Positions 24,778-34,041 of a stretch of 64,000 nt of DNA are shown here, one piece after another. The notes beneath the pieces were generated by a model. The model did not search any database, had not been told where the DNA came from, and saw only the letters and a program-made list of their open reading frames with translations. The stretch's first letter is position 1, and every line of letters starts with the position of its first letter. The position numbers and the translations under genes are program-made. The stretch comes from Planctomycetota bacterium (GTDB taxonomy: Bacteria > Planctomycetota > MHYJ01 > WSZJ01 > JACPWG01), in NCBI GenBank assembly GCA_016197205.1, contig JACPWG010000028.1:34393-98392 (forward strand), given 5' to 3'.

Positions 24778-27700
24778 CTACCGATTGCCCTCCAGCTCCT
24801 TGGCCAGGCCCTTGAAGTACTCATCGACCAATTCCCGGTGCTCCGGGGGCACCGGCCCTCGACCGCCTTCCATCTGCCCCTTCTGTGCTTCCGCTTTGCG
24901 GCCGTCCGCGCCTTCCCCCTTCGCGACCTCGACCGCGCCGTGGGACTCCGGCGCAGCGCCTGCGAGCGGCGCGGCGGGCCCGGCGGGCAAACCTGCCTCC
25001 GCCTCTTCGCCGCCGCCCATTTCCTCCTGCAGCCGCCGCTTTGACCGGGAAACGAATTCCTTCAGTTTCTCGACGGGAAGCCCCATGTCCTTCAAGTCCT
25101 CGGGGCGGAGCTCGCCGCTCTCCACGCCCTTCAAAAGCTCTTCTGCCTTGTGGACAAGCGCAGCCTGCCGGTTCCCGCCGCCGCCCGCGCCTCGCTTGGG
25201 CCTGGCGCCCGCGGTGCCGCGCACCGACCGGCCTTCGCCCGCGCCGGCATTCCCCGAGGGACGACCGGAGGCGTCGTTCCCTGAGCCGCCACCCGAACCT
25301 GACCCGGTGGCCTTGCCGCCCTGCCCATCGGGCGAGGTGGCGGGCTCCTTCGCGCCGCTCCCGTCGGCGCCGGCCTCCTGACCGGCCGCGTCCTTCGGCA
25401 CGGAGGGGTCGGCCCCGTCCTGACCCGGGACGGAGGCGTCCGCCTTTTCACGTCCCGGCGCCTGCTGTCGCGGCGGACGGGGACCGCCGTCCGCGCCCTT
25501 CGAAGGGTCGCCTGCGGCCGCTTCGGGGTCGGTGCCCGCGTCCTTTTTGGCGTCCGGAACGGAGGGCGCGCCGCCCGAGCGATCCTGGGCGCCGGCGCCG
25601 CGTTCAGCGCCTGCGGCCTCCCCGGCGCCGCCGCCTCCGGCCATGCCCGAACTCTGGCCATTTCCGCCTTGGCCGCGGCCGTCCCCCTTGCCCTTGGCGT
25701 CGCCGCGTGCGTCAGGGGCTTTCGAGCCCGCCGCCCCATCTCCCGCGTCGCTGCCGCCGCCCTGGCTCTGGTTCCCCTGCGCTTCGCCCCCCTTGGGCGT
25801 CTGGCCCCCCTGGCCGCCGCCGCCCGCGGGGTCGGGCCCGGCCTGGGACTTCCCGCCGCCCGAGCCCGAGGCGTCGGCCGGCGGGTCGACCGCGCTTTTG
25901 TCCGGGCCCGCGCCGCCGGCGCCGCCGGAGTCACCGGCGCCGCCGCCCGGGGAATTCGCCTTCTTTTTTTCGCCCGGCGCCCCGGCGGGCTTCGAGGGCT
26001 CGCCGGCCGGGAGCTTGCCGCCCTCCGGCGCCTTCGCCCCCCCCTGGCCGCCGCCTTGACCGGCGGTCACCTTCGCGCCGTCGGTGTTCGCGCCGTTCCC
26101 GCCGCTCGCTCCCCCGCCGCCCGCCTGGCCTGGCTGCTTTTTTTTCTCCCCGTCGGCTTTGGGCTCCTGTTTGGGGTCTGCGCCTCCGCCGGCCCCGCCG
26201 CCGCCGCCCTGGCCGAGTTTGCGATCGGTCTTCTGGCCGCCGCTGCCCCCGGCGATCCCCTGTCCCGTGTTCGAACCCTTTTTCTCCTTGCCGTCGTCCG
26301 CGTCGCCAAGCTGGGAACCCGCGTTGGGGTCCGCGTTCTTCCCCGGCTCGCGCTCCTTCTTGCGGTCCGGAGTCCCTTCCTGCGGGTCCTCGGCGCCGGG
26401 CTTGGCCCCGGGCTTCTCGCCGCCGGGCGGCTTGCCGCCTCCCGCGCCGGCGCCGGCAGCGCCCGGCTCGTCCGGCTTCTTGCCGTCCACGGACTTCGCG
26501 CCGTCCCCCTTCTCGCCGCCCTTCCGCCCGCCGGAGCTTCCGGCTCCAGTCCCGCCCGCGGGCTTCGCGCCGGCGCCGTCCTCGGGCTGCTTTCCGGCCT
26601 GCGCCCCTTCGTCGCCGGTCTTTTTTTCGCGCGCTGCAGCGTCGCCGCCGGCCTGCGCGGACGCGGCGTCCGACTTTTCGCCCCCCCCGCTCCCGCCGCC
26701 GCCCGGCTTCCCCTTCGGGTCCGCGCTCCCCGCGCGCGGCTTGCCGTCCGCATCGTCGGCCGCGCCGCCGGCGCCGCCCGACTGTCCATCCGCCGGCTTC
26801 ACGCCGTCCGTCGCGGGTTTCGTCCCGCCCCCCTGCGCGTCGGTCGGCTTCGCGTCCCCAGGCTTCGACCCGGCCGCGTTCGCGCCGGCCGGGCCGGAAG
26901 AATTCTCGGGCGACTTCCCCTCCCCTCGCCCGCCGGCCTTCTCGCCGGGGCCGCCCGCGGTGCCGGCGCCCTCGCCCGCCTTGCCGGCCTCCGACTCGCC
27001 TCCACCGGACCGGCCGCGGCCCGCCTCGCCGGCTTGCGACTTGCCGGTCGCGCCTGGCGCGCCGCCGCCGCCTTTCCCGCCGCCGCCGGCCTTGCCGGAA
27101 CCGTCCGCCGACTCGCCCGTCTTCGCGCCGGTCTTGCCCGAGCCCGAGTCGCCGCTTTGTCCCGCCTTCTCGGCGTCCTCGGGCCGGTCGGGCCGGCCAC
27201 GCGACCCGGAGGTGGAAGCCACTTCTTCCTTCCCGCCCGCGGCGTCCGCCTCTCCGTCCTGCTTCGGCGGCTCGCCCGTCGCGTCCTGCTTCGAGCCGTC
27301 CGCGCCATCCTCCCCCGCACCCTTCGCGTCGCCGTCCTCCGCGTCCGCGCCTTCGTCCTTGCGTACGATCGCGTCGAGCTTGTCCTCGACCTCTTGCTCC
27401 TCCTGATAGCGCTCCTCGTCGGCCTGTCGAGCAACATCCGGAGGCTGGATTTCGAGGGTGTACAACTCGCTACGCGCAACGCCCGCCGCCGGGGCCTTTC
27501 GGTCCCGCGCCTCCACGTAATAGAGGACCGCGTCGCCCGGCGCCCAGCCTTCCCGGGACGGCACGAGGTCCACCTCCTGGGCCATCACGCGGGCATCGCC
27601 TCGGGGCGCCAGCGGTCGACGGGAAAAGCGCGCGTCCCCGCGACGCTTGACGAAGAGCGTGACGTCCGACAGGCCCAGGTCGTCCTGGGCAACCACGGAA

Positions 27701-28947
27701 AGCGTCTGGTGCAGGTTCGCGGCAAGCTCCGAGTCGCGCCCCGGACGCGTAATTGCGACCTCGGGCGCCCGGTCGGGACGCGCACGCACGTCGAAGGTCG
27801 GCGGCGCGGGGTCGCAGAGGCCGCCGTCCTCCTTGGAAAAGGCGAGGAGCGTGTACACGTCGTTTCGTTCGACCCGGAACGAGAACGATACGGCCCCCTC
27901 CGAAACCACCGCGGCCGCGGGCGTGCCGCTTTCCCCCGGGTCGCCTTGCCCGTGCGCGCTCGGTCGCGCCCGGACGAGTCGCACCGAGCGCGTGGGCGGG
28001 GTGACGGTCGCCACGAGGGTTGCGAGACTGCCGATCGGGGCGTCGACCGTGCCCCCTTCGACGACCGCCGGGGGCATGTCGGCGTAGAGCGGGAACTGGC
28101 ACTTGACCTTGACCGCCACGATGCCGGGGGCGGGAATGACCTCGATCGGGAACTCTTCGCTTCTCGCGTCTCCCGCCACGACGAAGTACCGGAACCCCTC
28201 ACGCACGCCGGCGCACGTGCCCGCCCATGCCCCCTCGCCGGCGGAGTGGAGGCGCTGGCGCAGCCATTGCCGCCCGTCCACCGAGTGGAAGAGCCAGACC
28301 TCGCCGGGCTCGCGACCCACGAGGCGGCAGCGCACGGCCAGCGCGGTCCCGCTCACCACGGTGGTCCGGCCTGGGAGGACCTGGGCGAGCCGGGTCTCGG
28401 AGGGGTGCAGGAAGGCGGCCCACGGCAAGAGGGTGCGCCCAAGGCAGGTGAGGAAGCCGCCGAGCCCTACGAGGAGCGCGCCCGCCAGGATCACGAAGCC
28501 GGTCAAGGCCAGGCTCCCGGCCCACGCAAGCCGCGCGGGAGGGGCGACCGTGTTGAGGTCGAGACCGGCGAGCCCTTGGCGCACGCGCCGCCGCAGAGCG
28601 CCGGTGACGGCGGAGCGCGGCTCTTTCTCCTCCAGCTCGAGGAGCGTCATCAGCCCGTTCTTCAGGTGGGGCGCGGCGTCCTCGACCGCCTTGGCGAGGT
28701 GGAGATCGCTGAGCCGGCGCTTGCGGGAACGTAGGTAAAGCGCAGCCGCGGCGGCGAGTAGCAGGGCCAAGCCGAGCAAGGCGCCGAACCGGAGCGCGGG
28801 CGGGAGGACCAGGGCGCGATCGGCCGCGGTCCAGGCGGTCACCCACAACATCGCGGCGGCGGCGGCCACGAGACCGATCGCGGTACTCTCCGCTTCCCGG
28901 TGGGAGCGGCGCACGCCGGCGAGCACTTCGCGGACGGTGAAGTCCAT
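24778..28947 (-). CDS. DUF4175-like membrane protein with 740-residue low-complexity region
   Basis: The 1389-residue product starts at ATG 28947. Three membrane segments lie at about 24-44, 48-68 and 145-170. Residues 175-505 form beta-rich repeats (for example ARPDRAPEVAITRPGRDSEL and PGDAVLYYVEARDRKAP), consistent with periplasmic Ig-like modules of the DUF4175 type often seen beside BatA/VWA genes in Planctomycetota. Residues about 509-1252 are almost wholly Gly, Ala, Lys, Asp, Glu, Pro and Ser. The C-terminal about 135 residues are helical and charged (KAEELLKGVESGELRPEDLK) and end HRELVDEYFKGLAKELEGNR. The family assignment is by layout and position; the role is probably structural or in envelope surveillance with the VWA proteins. 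Confidence 0.8.
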   Translation of the reverse strand: MDFTVREVLAGVRRSHREAESTAIGLVAAAAAMLWVTAWTAADRALVLPPALRFGALLGLALLLAAAAALYLRSRKRRLSDLHLAKAVEDAAPHLKNGLMTLLELEEKEPRSAVTGALRRRVRQGLAGLDLNTVAPPARLAWAGSLALTGFVILAGALLVGLGGFLTCLGRTLLPWAAFLHPSETRLAQVLPGRTTVVSGTALAVRCRLVGREPGEVWLFHSVDGRQWLRQRLHSAGEGAWAGTCAGVREGFRYFVVAGDARSEEFPIEVIPAPGIVAVKVKCQFPLYADMPPAVVEGGTVDAPIGSLATLVATVTPPTRSVRLVRARPSAHGQGDPGESGTPAAAVVSEGAVSFSFRVERNDVYTLLAFSKEDGGLCDPAPPTFDVRARPDRAPEVAITRPGRDSELAANLHQTLSVVAQDDLGLSDVTLFVKRRGDARFSRRPLAPRGDARVMAQEVDLVPSREGWAPGDAVLYYVEARDRKAPAAGVARSELYTLEIQPPDVARQADEERYQEEQEVEDKLDAIVRKDEGADAEDGDAKGAGEDGADGSKQDATGEPPKQDGEADAAGGKEEVASTSGSRGRPDRPEDAEKAGQSGDSGSGKTGAKTGESADGSGKAGGGGKGGGGAPGATGKSQAGEAGRGRSGGGESEAGKAGEGAGTAGGPGEKAGGRGEGKSPENSSGPAGANAAGSKPGDAKPTDAQGGGTKPATDGVKPADGQSGGAGGAADDADGKPRAGSADPKGKPGGGGSGGGEKSDAASAQAGGDAAAREKKTGDEGAQAGKQPEDGAGAKPAGGTGAGSSGGRKGGEKGDGAKSVDGKKPDEPGAAGAGAGGGKPPGGEKPGAKPGAEDPQEGTPDRKKEREPGKNADPNAGSQLGDADDGKEKKGSNTGQGIAGGSGGQKTDRKLGQGGGGGAGGGADPKQEPKADGEKKKQPGQAGGGGASGGNGANTDGAKVTAGQGGGQGGAKAPEGGKLPAGEPSKPAGAPGEKKKANSPGGGAGDSGGAGGAGPDKSAVDPPADASGSGGGKSQAGPDPAGGGGQGGQTPKGGEAQGNQSQGGGSDAGDGAAGSKAPDARGDAKGKGDGRGQGGNGQSSGMAGGGGAGEAAGAERGAGAQDRSGGAPSVPDAKKDAGTDPEAAAGDPSKGADGGPRPPRQQAPGREKADASVPGQDGADPSVPKDAAGQEAGADGSGAKEPATSPDGQGGKATGSGSGGGSGNDASGRPSGNAGAGEGRSVRGTAGARPKRGAGGGGNRQAALVHKAEELLKGVESGELRPEDLKDMGLPVEKLKEFVSRSKRRLQEEMGGGEEAEAGLPAGPAAPLAGAAPESHGAVEVAKGEGADGRKAEAQKGQMEGGRGPVPPEHRELVDEYFKGLAKELEGNR

Positions 28948-29212
28948 GAGGATGGCCTCGAGCGGGTGCGGGGCGAAGGCGAGAGTGAGAGTGAGGGACC
29001 GGAATCAGACGCGAGGTCAGAGGGAGAGGTTCCAGGGGTTTCACGGGAATCGAGAATGATTATACCCGGGGAGAGGCGGAGATGGTGGAGAAAAGTGGGA
29101 GGGCGGTGGACCTTGAGACGGGGGACGAAACCGCAGAGGCGCAGAGACGCAGAGGTCGGTTGGTCGGTCGAACGCCGGAAGCGTTTCGGGACCCGTCCGG
29201 CGCGGCGACCCT
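28948..29212. repeat. Intergenic GCAGAGACGCAGAG microrepeat
   Basis: 29128-29160 reads AACCGCAGAGGCGCAGAGAC followed by GCAGAGGTCGG, a short form of the microrepeat at 23361-23385. No gene is seen. Confidence 0.55.
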
Positions 29213-29434
29213 CTACGTTGCCCGTACCGCCTGGAACACTCGTCCCACCGTTTCCAAGTACTGGACGTCTCCCGCCTCAGCGCGGCGCGCCACTTCGTCC
29301 AACCAGCGTAGCGTGGCAGGTTCCAGGCAGGGCTCACCCGGGGCGTCTGCGGGGTAGACGACTTCGACCTCGACCTCGACCGCGTATTGCCCCCTCTGAA
29401 CCCAGCGCTTGCGCTTCTCGCGGCATTCCTTCAT
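29213..29434 (-). CDS. Small conserved-looking protein, unknown function
   Basis: The 73-residue product starts at ATG 29434, six bases after the stop of the gene upstream. The sequence is basic at the N-terminus (KRKRWVQRGQYAVEVEVEVV) with a beta hairpin, then PGEPCLEPATLRWLDEVARR and VGRVFQAV. A short beta plus helix fold is likely, cytosolic. It resembles small hypothetical proteins I have seen paired with a second small gene, but I cannot name a family. The tight spacing and VWA/DUF4175 context place it in the bat-like operon. Confidence 0.6.
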   Translation of the reverse strand: MKECREKRKRWVQRGQYAVEVEVEVVYPADAPGEPCLEPATLRWLDEVARRAEAGDVQYLETVGRVFQAVRAT

Positions 29435-29440
29435 CGACGC

Positions 29441-29692
29441 TTACCCGCCAAAGTACACCGTCACCAGCAGTGCCCGCCCGGAAGCAGCGAGCCACGCCCA
29501 AACCACTTCGATCCGGCTGCCATCCGGCAGGAACTGTTCCACGACCACGCTTGGATGAGGCTTGCTCCGCGGTCGTTCCCGCTCCCGCACGGACAAGCGG
29601 CATTTCTGCCCATGGGCGCCATCGCACCACCTCCTCTTCGATAGGTCCACAACGTTTCGGGGCTCGTCCAGCAAAGGTGTACGCGGGGTCAT
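29441..29692 (-). CDS. Small hypothetical protein, first of a small-gene pair
   Basis: The frame encodes 83 residues from ATG 29692, 13 bases after the stop of the VWA gene. The C-terminal half looks protein-like (KPHPSVVVEQFLPDGSRIEV, VWAWLAASGRALLVTVYFGG: two or three beta strands). The first 35 residues look less convincing, so the true start may be an internal alternative codon. Another frame here with NAACPCGSGN is judged weaker. A two-gene arrangement of small basic/beta proteins could be a toxin-antitoxin pair, but no motif supports that. Confidence 0.5.
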   Translation of the reverse strand: MTPRTPLLDEPRNVVDLSKRRWCDGAHGQKCRLSVRERERPRSKPHPSVVVEQFLPDGSRIEVVWAWLAASGRALLVTVYFGG

Positions 29693-29705
29693 GCCGTCTC
29701 ACTCG

Positions 29706-31871
29706 CTATGGCAACCGCCGCGACCGCCGCACAAGCCACTCGGTGACGAGCAGCGCCGCGAAGAGGAGCACGACGTACAGATTGTCCCAGAGCGGGCGCA
29801 CGCGCCGGCGCTCGACGATGTTCCGTTCGTCGCGCGCGGCCAGTTTCTCCAGGAGCGGCAGGACCTCGGCGGGCCGCAGGTATCGGCCTCCCGTCGATTC
29901 CGCAAGGGTTTTCAAGAGCTCCAGGTCGGGGGCGGGGTCGTCCAGCTCCGCGTCCGAGCCCGCGACGACGAAGCGCACCTCGTCGCTGGAAACCGCGCCG
30001 CCGGTCGCGGTCGCCCGTGCGGAGATCCGGTACTCGCCCGGCTCCTCCGGGACGAGGCGCGCGCGATACGCGCTCGCGGACACGGCCAGGCCGAGCGGCG
30101 ACTCCCCCTTCGGCCCGGCAAGGACCGACTCGAGCCGCGCGTCGGGGAGGAACCGGTCGCCAGGGCCGACGAGGTAGGCGGCGACGTCCACTTCGTCCCC
30201 GGGGAGGAACTGAAAGCGCTCGAGGGCGAGCCAGAAATTTCTCTCTCCGCGCTGGTCCTGCCGGGCGAGCCAGAGGACGAGCTGCCGCCAGAAGCGGCGG
30301 TGCAGCTCTTGGCCCTTCGCGTCCATGAGGATCCAGCGCCAGGTCGAGTCGGAGGCGAAGGCCGCGGCCCGGCCGCGACCGTAGGTCTGGCTGACGAGGA
30401 TCGGCCGGCCGTCGTTCGCCTCCAGGAGGACCTCCGCGCCGGGCTTGGCCGGCCCAAAACCGACGCCGCCGTCGAGGGCGGGCAGCCGCTGCCACGCGTC
30501 GGCGCTCGGCGGGTCCTTCTCCGCCAGCGAGAGGAGGAAATCGACCGGCGCGGACGCGCCCTTCCGCAGGGTGTAGTTCCCGCGTCGCTGGCCGGTGTCG
30601 TCCGCGAGCCGCACCGGCAGCAGCTCCCCGACGGGAGTCCCGCCGAAGCCGCCGGCGCCGAAATTCTCGAGGCCGCCGAGCATGAGGAGGCCGGTGCCGT
30701 TCTTGTCCACCGCCTCCCGCAAGGCCTGCATGCCCGCGGCCCCGAGCGCGGCGGCCTTGACGTCTCCGAGCAGGATCGCGTGGTACGTTCCCAGCTCGGC
30801 CGCGTCGCCGAGCGCCAGGACGCCGCCCGCCCCCGGCCGCCGCACCTCGAGCGTGATCCCCTCCACGCCCTCCAGGCCGCGAGCGAGGTATTTCGCCTCC
30901 CAGCGCGGCCCGCCTTCCAGGAGAAGGAGCTTGAGCGTGGTGCGTCCCACGAAAAAAAAGGTTGAGCGGACGTTGTTCGTCGGGTCGATCTCGCGCTCGT
31001 CGCGTGCGACCTCGACCGTGATGCGGTGCTGGCCGGTCTCGTCGGCTTTGAGCCGGGCGTCGATGCGGACCTGCTGGCGATCGGCGACGACGGAGACCTG
31101 GCGCTCCTCGACGCTTTTCCCGTCGCAGGTCACGCGCACCGGCACCGATTGGCCGCGGCAGCCGTGGAAGGTCAGCTCCGCGTGGACGGGCACGACCGAG
31201 TGGAGGAGCGCGGTCGTCGGCGCGGTAAGGGAACGGACGCGCCGGTCCATGACCTTCTCGCCGGCGGCGCCGCCGAGGCCGACGAAGTCGATCGGGTGCT
31301 GCGTCGCGGCGAAGGCGCGGGCGACGGCCTGCGGGTCGCGCCCCCCGGTGTTCACGCCGTCCGTGACCACGAGGACGGGAGCCAGGCGGCGGCCGCGCAC
31401 GCGCGTGAGCATCTCCGCCAGCACGGAGCCGAGCCAGGTCTCGGGCGCGAGGGCCGTGGGGCCGGCGGCCGGGAGGTCGAAGGTCTCCTTGCCGAACCCG
31501 AGGACGGAGACTTCGTACCGGAGCGCGAGTCGGTCGAGAACGGGGCGCAGCTCGCGGAGGAGGTCCGCCTCGACCTGGACGCGCGATCGGCCTTCCGCCT
31601 CGTCCTTGATCGCCAGGCTGCGCGAGCCGTCGAAGAGCAGGAGGACCGGCGGCCGTTCCTCCCGCCGGTCGCCGCCCGCGGAGGACGGACCGGCGAGGCA
31701 GAAGAGCGCGAGCGCGAGCGCGGCGAGACGGATGGCGCTCAGCAGGCCGCGGACGCCGGGCGTGGCGGCGCGGCGCGTGAGCGAATAGGAGAGGACCGCG
31801 GCCGCCGCGGCGGCGAGGCCGAGAAAGGCCAGGATCGGGAGCGGCAGGGGCAGGTCCAGCGTGACTTTCAC
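29706..31871 (-). CDS. VWA-domain membrane protein with glutamine-amidotransferase-like region
   Basis: The 721-residue product starts at GTG 31871, overlapping the stop of the BatA-like gene as GTGA. Two N-terminal membrane segments (residues about 8-27 and 42-60) precede a VWA domain with an intact MIDAS start DGSRS and later VTDGVN. Residues about 300-520 follow the class I glutamine-amidotransferase-like fold seen in planctomycete VWA proteins (LKLLLLEGGPRWEAKYLARG, GLLMLGGLENFGAGGF) without a catalytic Cys-His pair that I can identify. A beta-rich segment and a final membrane helix (NLYVVLLFAALLVTEWLV) follow. It is the BatB/C-like partner in the MoxR-VWA envelope module. Confidence 0.88.
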   Translation of the reverse strand: MKVTLDLPLPLPILAFLGLAAAAAAVLSYSLTRRAATPGVRGLLSAIRLAALALALFCLAGPSSAGGDRREERPPVLLLFDGSRSLAIKDEAEGRSRVQVEADLLRELRPVLDRLALRYEVSVLGFGKETFDLPAAGPTALAPETWLGSVLAEMLTRVRGRRLAPVLVVTDGVNTGGRDPQAVARAFAATQHPIDFVGLGGAAGEKVMDRRVRSLTAPTTALLHSVVPVHAELTFHGCRGQSVPVRVTCDGKSVEERQVSVVADRQQVRIDARLKADETGQHRITVEVARDEREIDPTNNVRSTFFFVGRTTLKLLLLEGGPRWEAKYLARGLEGVEGITLEVRRPGAGGVLALGDAAELGTYHAILLGDVKAAALGAAGMQALREAVDKNGTGLLMLGGLENFGAGGFGGTPVGELLPVRLADDTGQRRGNYTLRKGASAPVDFLLSLAEKDPPSADAWQRLPALDGGVGFGPAKPGAEVLLEANDGRPILVSQTYGRGRAAAFASDSTWRWILMDAKGQELHRRFWRQLVLWLARQDQRGERNFWLALERFQFLPGDEVDVAAYLVGPGDRFLPDARLESVLAGPKGESPLGLAVSASAYRARLVPEEPGEYRISARATATGGAVSSDEVRFVVAGSDAELDDPAPDLELLKTLAESTGGRYLRPAEVLPLLEKLAARDERNIVERRRVRPLWDNLYVVLLFAALLVTEWLVRRSRRLP

Positions 31872-33937
31872 GTGCGCGCCGCCAACCAGGATTCGCAACC
31901 CATCAGGACGACGACCAGCACCAGGAGCGCGGCGGGCACCCAGTCGGCCGCACCGCCGCCGGCAAGCGGGGCGAGGAGCGAGGCCGACTCGCGGCGAAGC
32001 GTCAGCCCGGGCAGCCGCGCGGCCAGCTCTTCAAGCGTGAGCGCGTGGAGGTCCGAACCGCGCGGGTCGACGTTGACCGCGAAGGCGGCGCGACCGACTT
32101 TTTGCCCGAGCGCGTAGCGGGCCTCGTAGATGCCGGGGACGTCCGTCTCGGCGAGCGCGAACTCGCGGCTGCGGCCGTCGATCCGCGACTGGATCGGCGC
32201 TTTGTCCCAGGGGACGAGCCATTCGGCCCGACCGCCGACGGCCTGGGCCTCCGCGATGCCGCGCAGCACTTCGCCGGGACGGACGTCGCGCGGCGAGCGG
32301 GTCTCTCCCGACAGGTACGAGACGAGGGCGTGGAGGAACGGGGCGAAGGCCGGGCTGCGTGCGAAGTCCGAGGCCGCCGGGGCGAGCAGGCCGCCGAACC
32401 AGGTCACGCGGCCCGCGCCGACCGACCGCTCGACGAGCGCGGGGGCCAAGCCCGGGAAACGAGCGAGCACCGTCGAGGAGCCGGCCGCGCGCAGCGGAGA
32501 AGAGCCGATGGTGGTGAGGAAGCGCGCGGAGGCGAGCGCGCCCCCCCACCCGGTGACGAACGGCGCGAGCACCCGGTGGCGGGCCTCGACGAGATCGAGG
32601 GAGGCCCCTTCGGGGGAATCGACGCTCGCGCCGGGAAGGACCGGGAGGACGCGTTCAGCCTCCTGTCCCGCGAACGACTCGGCCTTCAGCACGGGACCTT
32701 GGAAGAGCGCGACGCCGCCGCCCTCTTCGAGGTAATCGCCCAGGGCCTTCCAGAGTGGGGGGTCGAAGGCCGCGCCCGTGAGGCACGCGACCACGATCGC
32801 ACGATAGGGGGCGAGGGAGCGCTTCGCCAGCTCGTCCGGGCGGGCGCGGGTGACGCGGAAGCGCTGGCGCGTCCCGAGGCCCGGGGGCGCAAGCGCGGTG
32901 GATAGGTACAGCTCGGCGTCCTTCCCTTCCGGGGCGCCGCACACGAGGAGGACGGGGAGCGGTTCGGGGACGTTCACCGCGAAGTACCGGGCGTCGTCCA
33001 GGTCGAGGCCGTCGTCGGACGAGGGCGCGAGCCGGACGCTGCCGCCGTAGGCACCGGGCGCGGGCGCTTCGAAGGCGAGCCGGACCTCGACGTCTCGATC
33101 GGCCGCGAGGTCGAGCCGGCGCTCCTCGCGCCGCTCCGAGCCGACCCACAGCTCGACGTTGCGGCGGCGGGCTCGGGGACCCGCGCGGATGCGCGCGCGG
33201 ACCTCGACGCGCTGGCCGGCGCGCGGCTCTTCGGCGTCGAGCCGCACGTCCTGCACGGAGTCGTTCGCCGCGTCGCGGTCCCCGACGTCGACCACGGAGA
33301 TCGGGGGCAGTCCCGGCCCGCCGGCGAGCAGCGCGTCCTTGGCGAGCGCGGGCCATTTCGACGCCGCCAGGTCGGTCACGACGTAGACCGCCGAGACTTC
33401 GCGCCGCGTGGCCTCGCCCAGGACGCGCACGAGACAGCCGGTGAGGTCGGCCCAACGCGCCGAGCACGGGGAGCGGAGAACCTCCTGCTCGAGACCGGCG
33501 TGGTCGAGGAGGAAGGCAGTCCGGTCGCCGGAGGCGAAGAAGACGGCGGCCTGCGTGCCCGGGGGCTGGCGGGTGAGGATGCGCGCGGCCTCGGACCGGG
33601 CGAGGTCGTAGCGGTCCTTCCAGCGCATGCCGAGCGTGTCATCGACGATGACGGCGACGGAGGCGCCGAAGGCCGCCTCGTCCGCGAGGCCGGCCGCCTG
33701 ATGCGCGATGGGGCGGGCGACGGAGAGGACGAAGAGGGAGAGGACGAGCATGCGCAGGGCGAGGAGGAGGAAGTTCTTGAGCCGGTAGACGCGGCGGGCC
33801 TTCTCCTGGGTCACGCGGAGGAAGCGGACCGCCGCGAACGGGATCCGTTGCGGGCGTGGGCGGGCGAGGAGATGGATGAGCACGGGGACGCCGGCGAGGG
33901 CGGTCCAGCCGAGGAGGGCGGGATTGGCGAAGTCCAT
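31868..33937 (-). CDS. BatA-like membrane protein with degenerate VWA domain
   Basis: The 689-residue product starts at ATG 33937 with the BatA N-terminal signature: one membrane helix, LIHLLARPRPQRIPFAAVRF, then a second helix (LRMLVLSLFVLSVARP). The VWA-like domain begins VAVIVDDTLGMRWKD; the MIDAS DxSxS is altered to DDTLG, so metal binding may be lost. Residues about 220-640 are beta-rich with an amidotransferase-like segment (VARYRAIVV-like core, GDYLEEGGGVALFQG). A C-terminal helix (AALLVLVVVLMGCESWLA) closes the protein. The AAA/TOPRIM cassette lies directly upstream, separating it from DUF58. Confidence 0.87.
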   Translation of the reverse strand: MDFANPALLGWTALAGVPVLIHLLARPRPQRIPFAAVRFLRVTQEKARRVYRLKNFLLLALRMLVLSLFVLSVARPIAHQAAGLADEAAFGASVAVIVDDTLGMRWKDRYDLARSEAARILTRQPPGTQAAVFFASGDRTAFLLDHAGLEQEVLRSPCSARWADLTGCLVRVLGEATRREVSAVYVVTDLAASKWPALAKDALLAGGPGLPPISVVDVGDRDAANDSVQDVRLDAEEPRAGQRVEVRARIRAGPRARRRNVELWVGSERREERRLDLAADRDVEVRLAFEAPAPGAYGGSVRLAPSSDDGLDLDDARYFAVNVPEPLPVLLVCGAPEGKDAELYLSTALAPPGLGTRQRFRVTRARPDELAKRSLAPYRAIVVACLTGAAFDPPLWKALGDYLEEGGGVALFQGPVLKAESFAGQEAERVLPVLPGASVDSPEGASLDLVEARHRVLAPFVTGWGGALASARFLTTIGSSPLRAAGSSTVLARFPGLAPALVERSVGAGRVTWFGGLLAPAASDFARSPAFAPFLHALVSYLSGETRSPRDVRPGEVLRGIAEAQAVGGRAEWLVPWDKAPIQSRIDGRSREFALAETDVPGIYEARYALGQKVGRAAFAVNVDPRGSDLHALTLEELAARLPGLTLRRESASLLAPLAGGGAADWVPAALLVLVVVLMGCESWLAART

Positions 33938-34041
33938 GGGCGGTGCCCCGGCGAGTGCTGACAACGCTGAATTTGCGATGGAGTGCCACAAGAGTCGGGC
34001 AAGCGCTTTGACCACGCCAGGGGACGGAGCGAGGTTTTTGA

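Noticed and set aside
24885..27650. Long plus-strand Arg/Pro-rich frames opposite the DUF4175-like gene
   Set aside because: Reverse frames of the Gly/Ala/Lys low-complexity tract; no domain and no ribosome-binding site.
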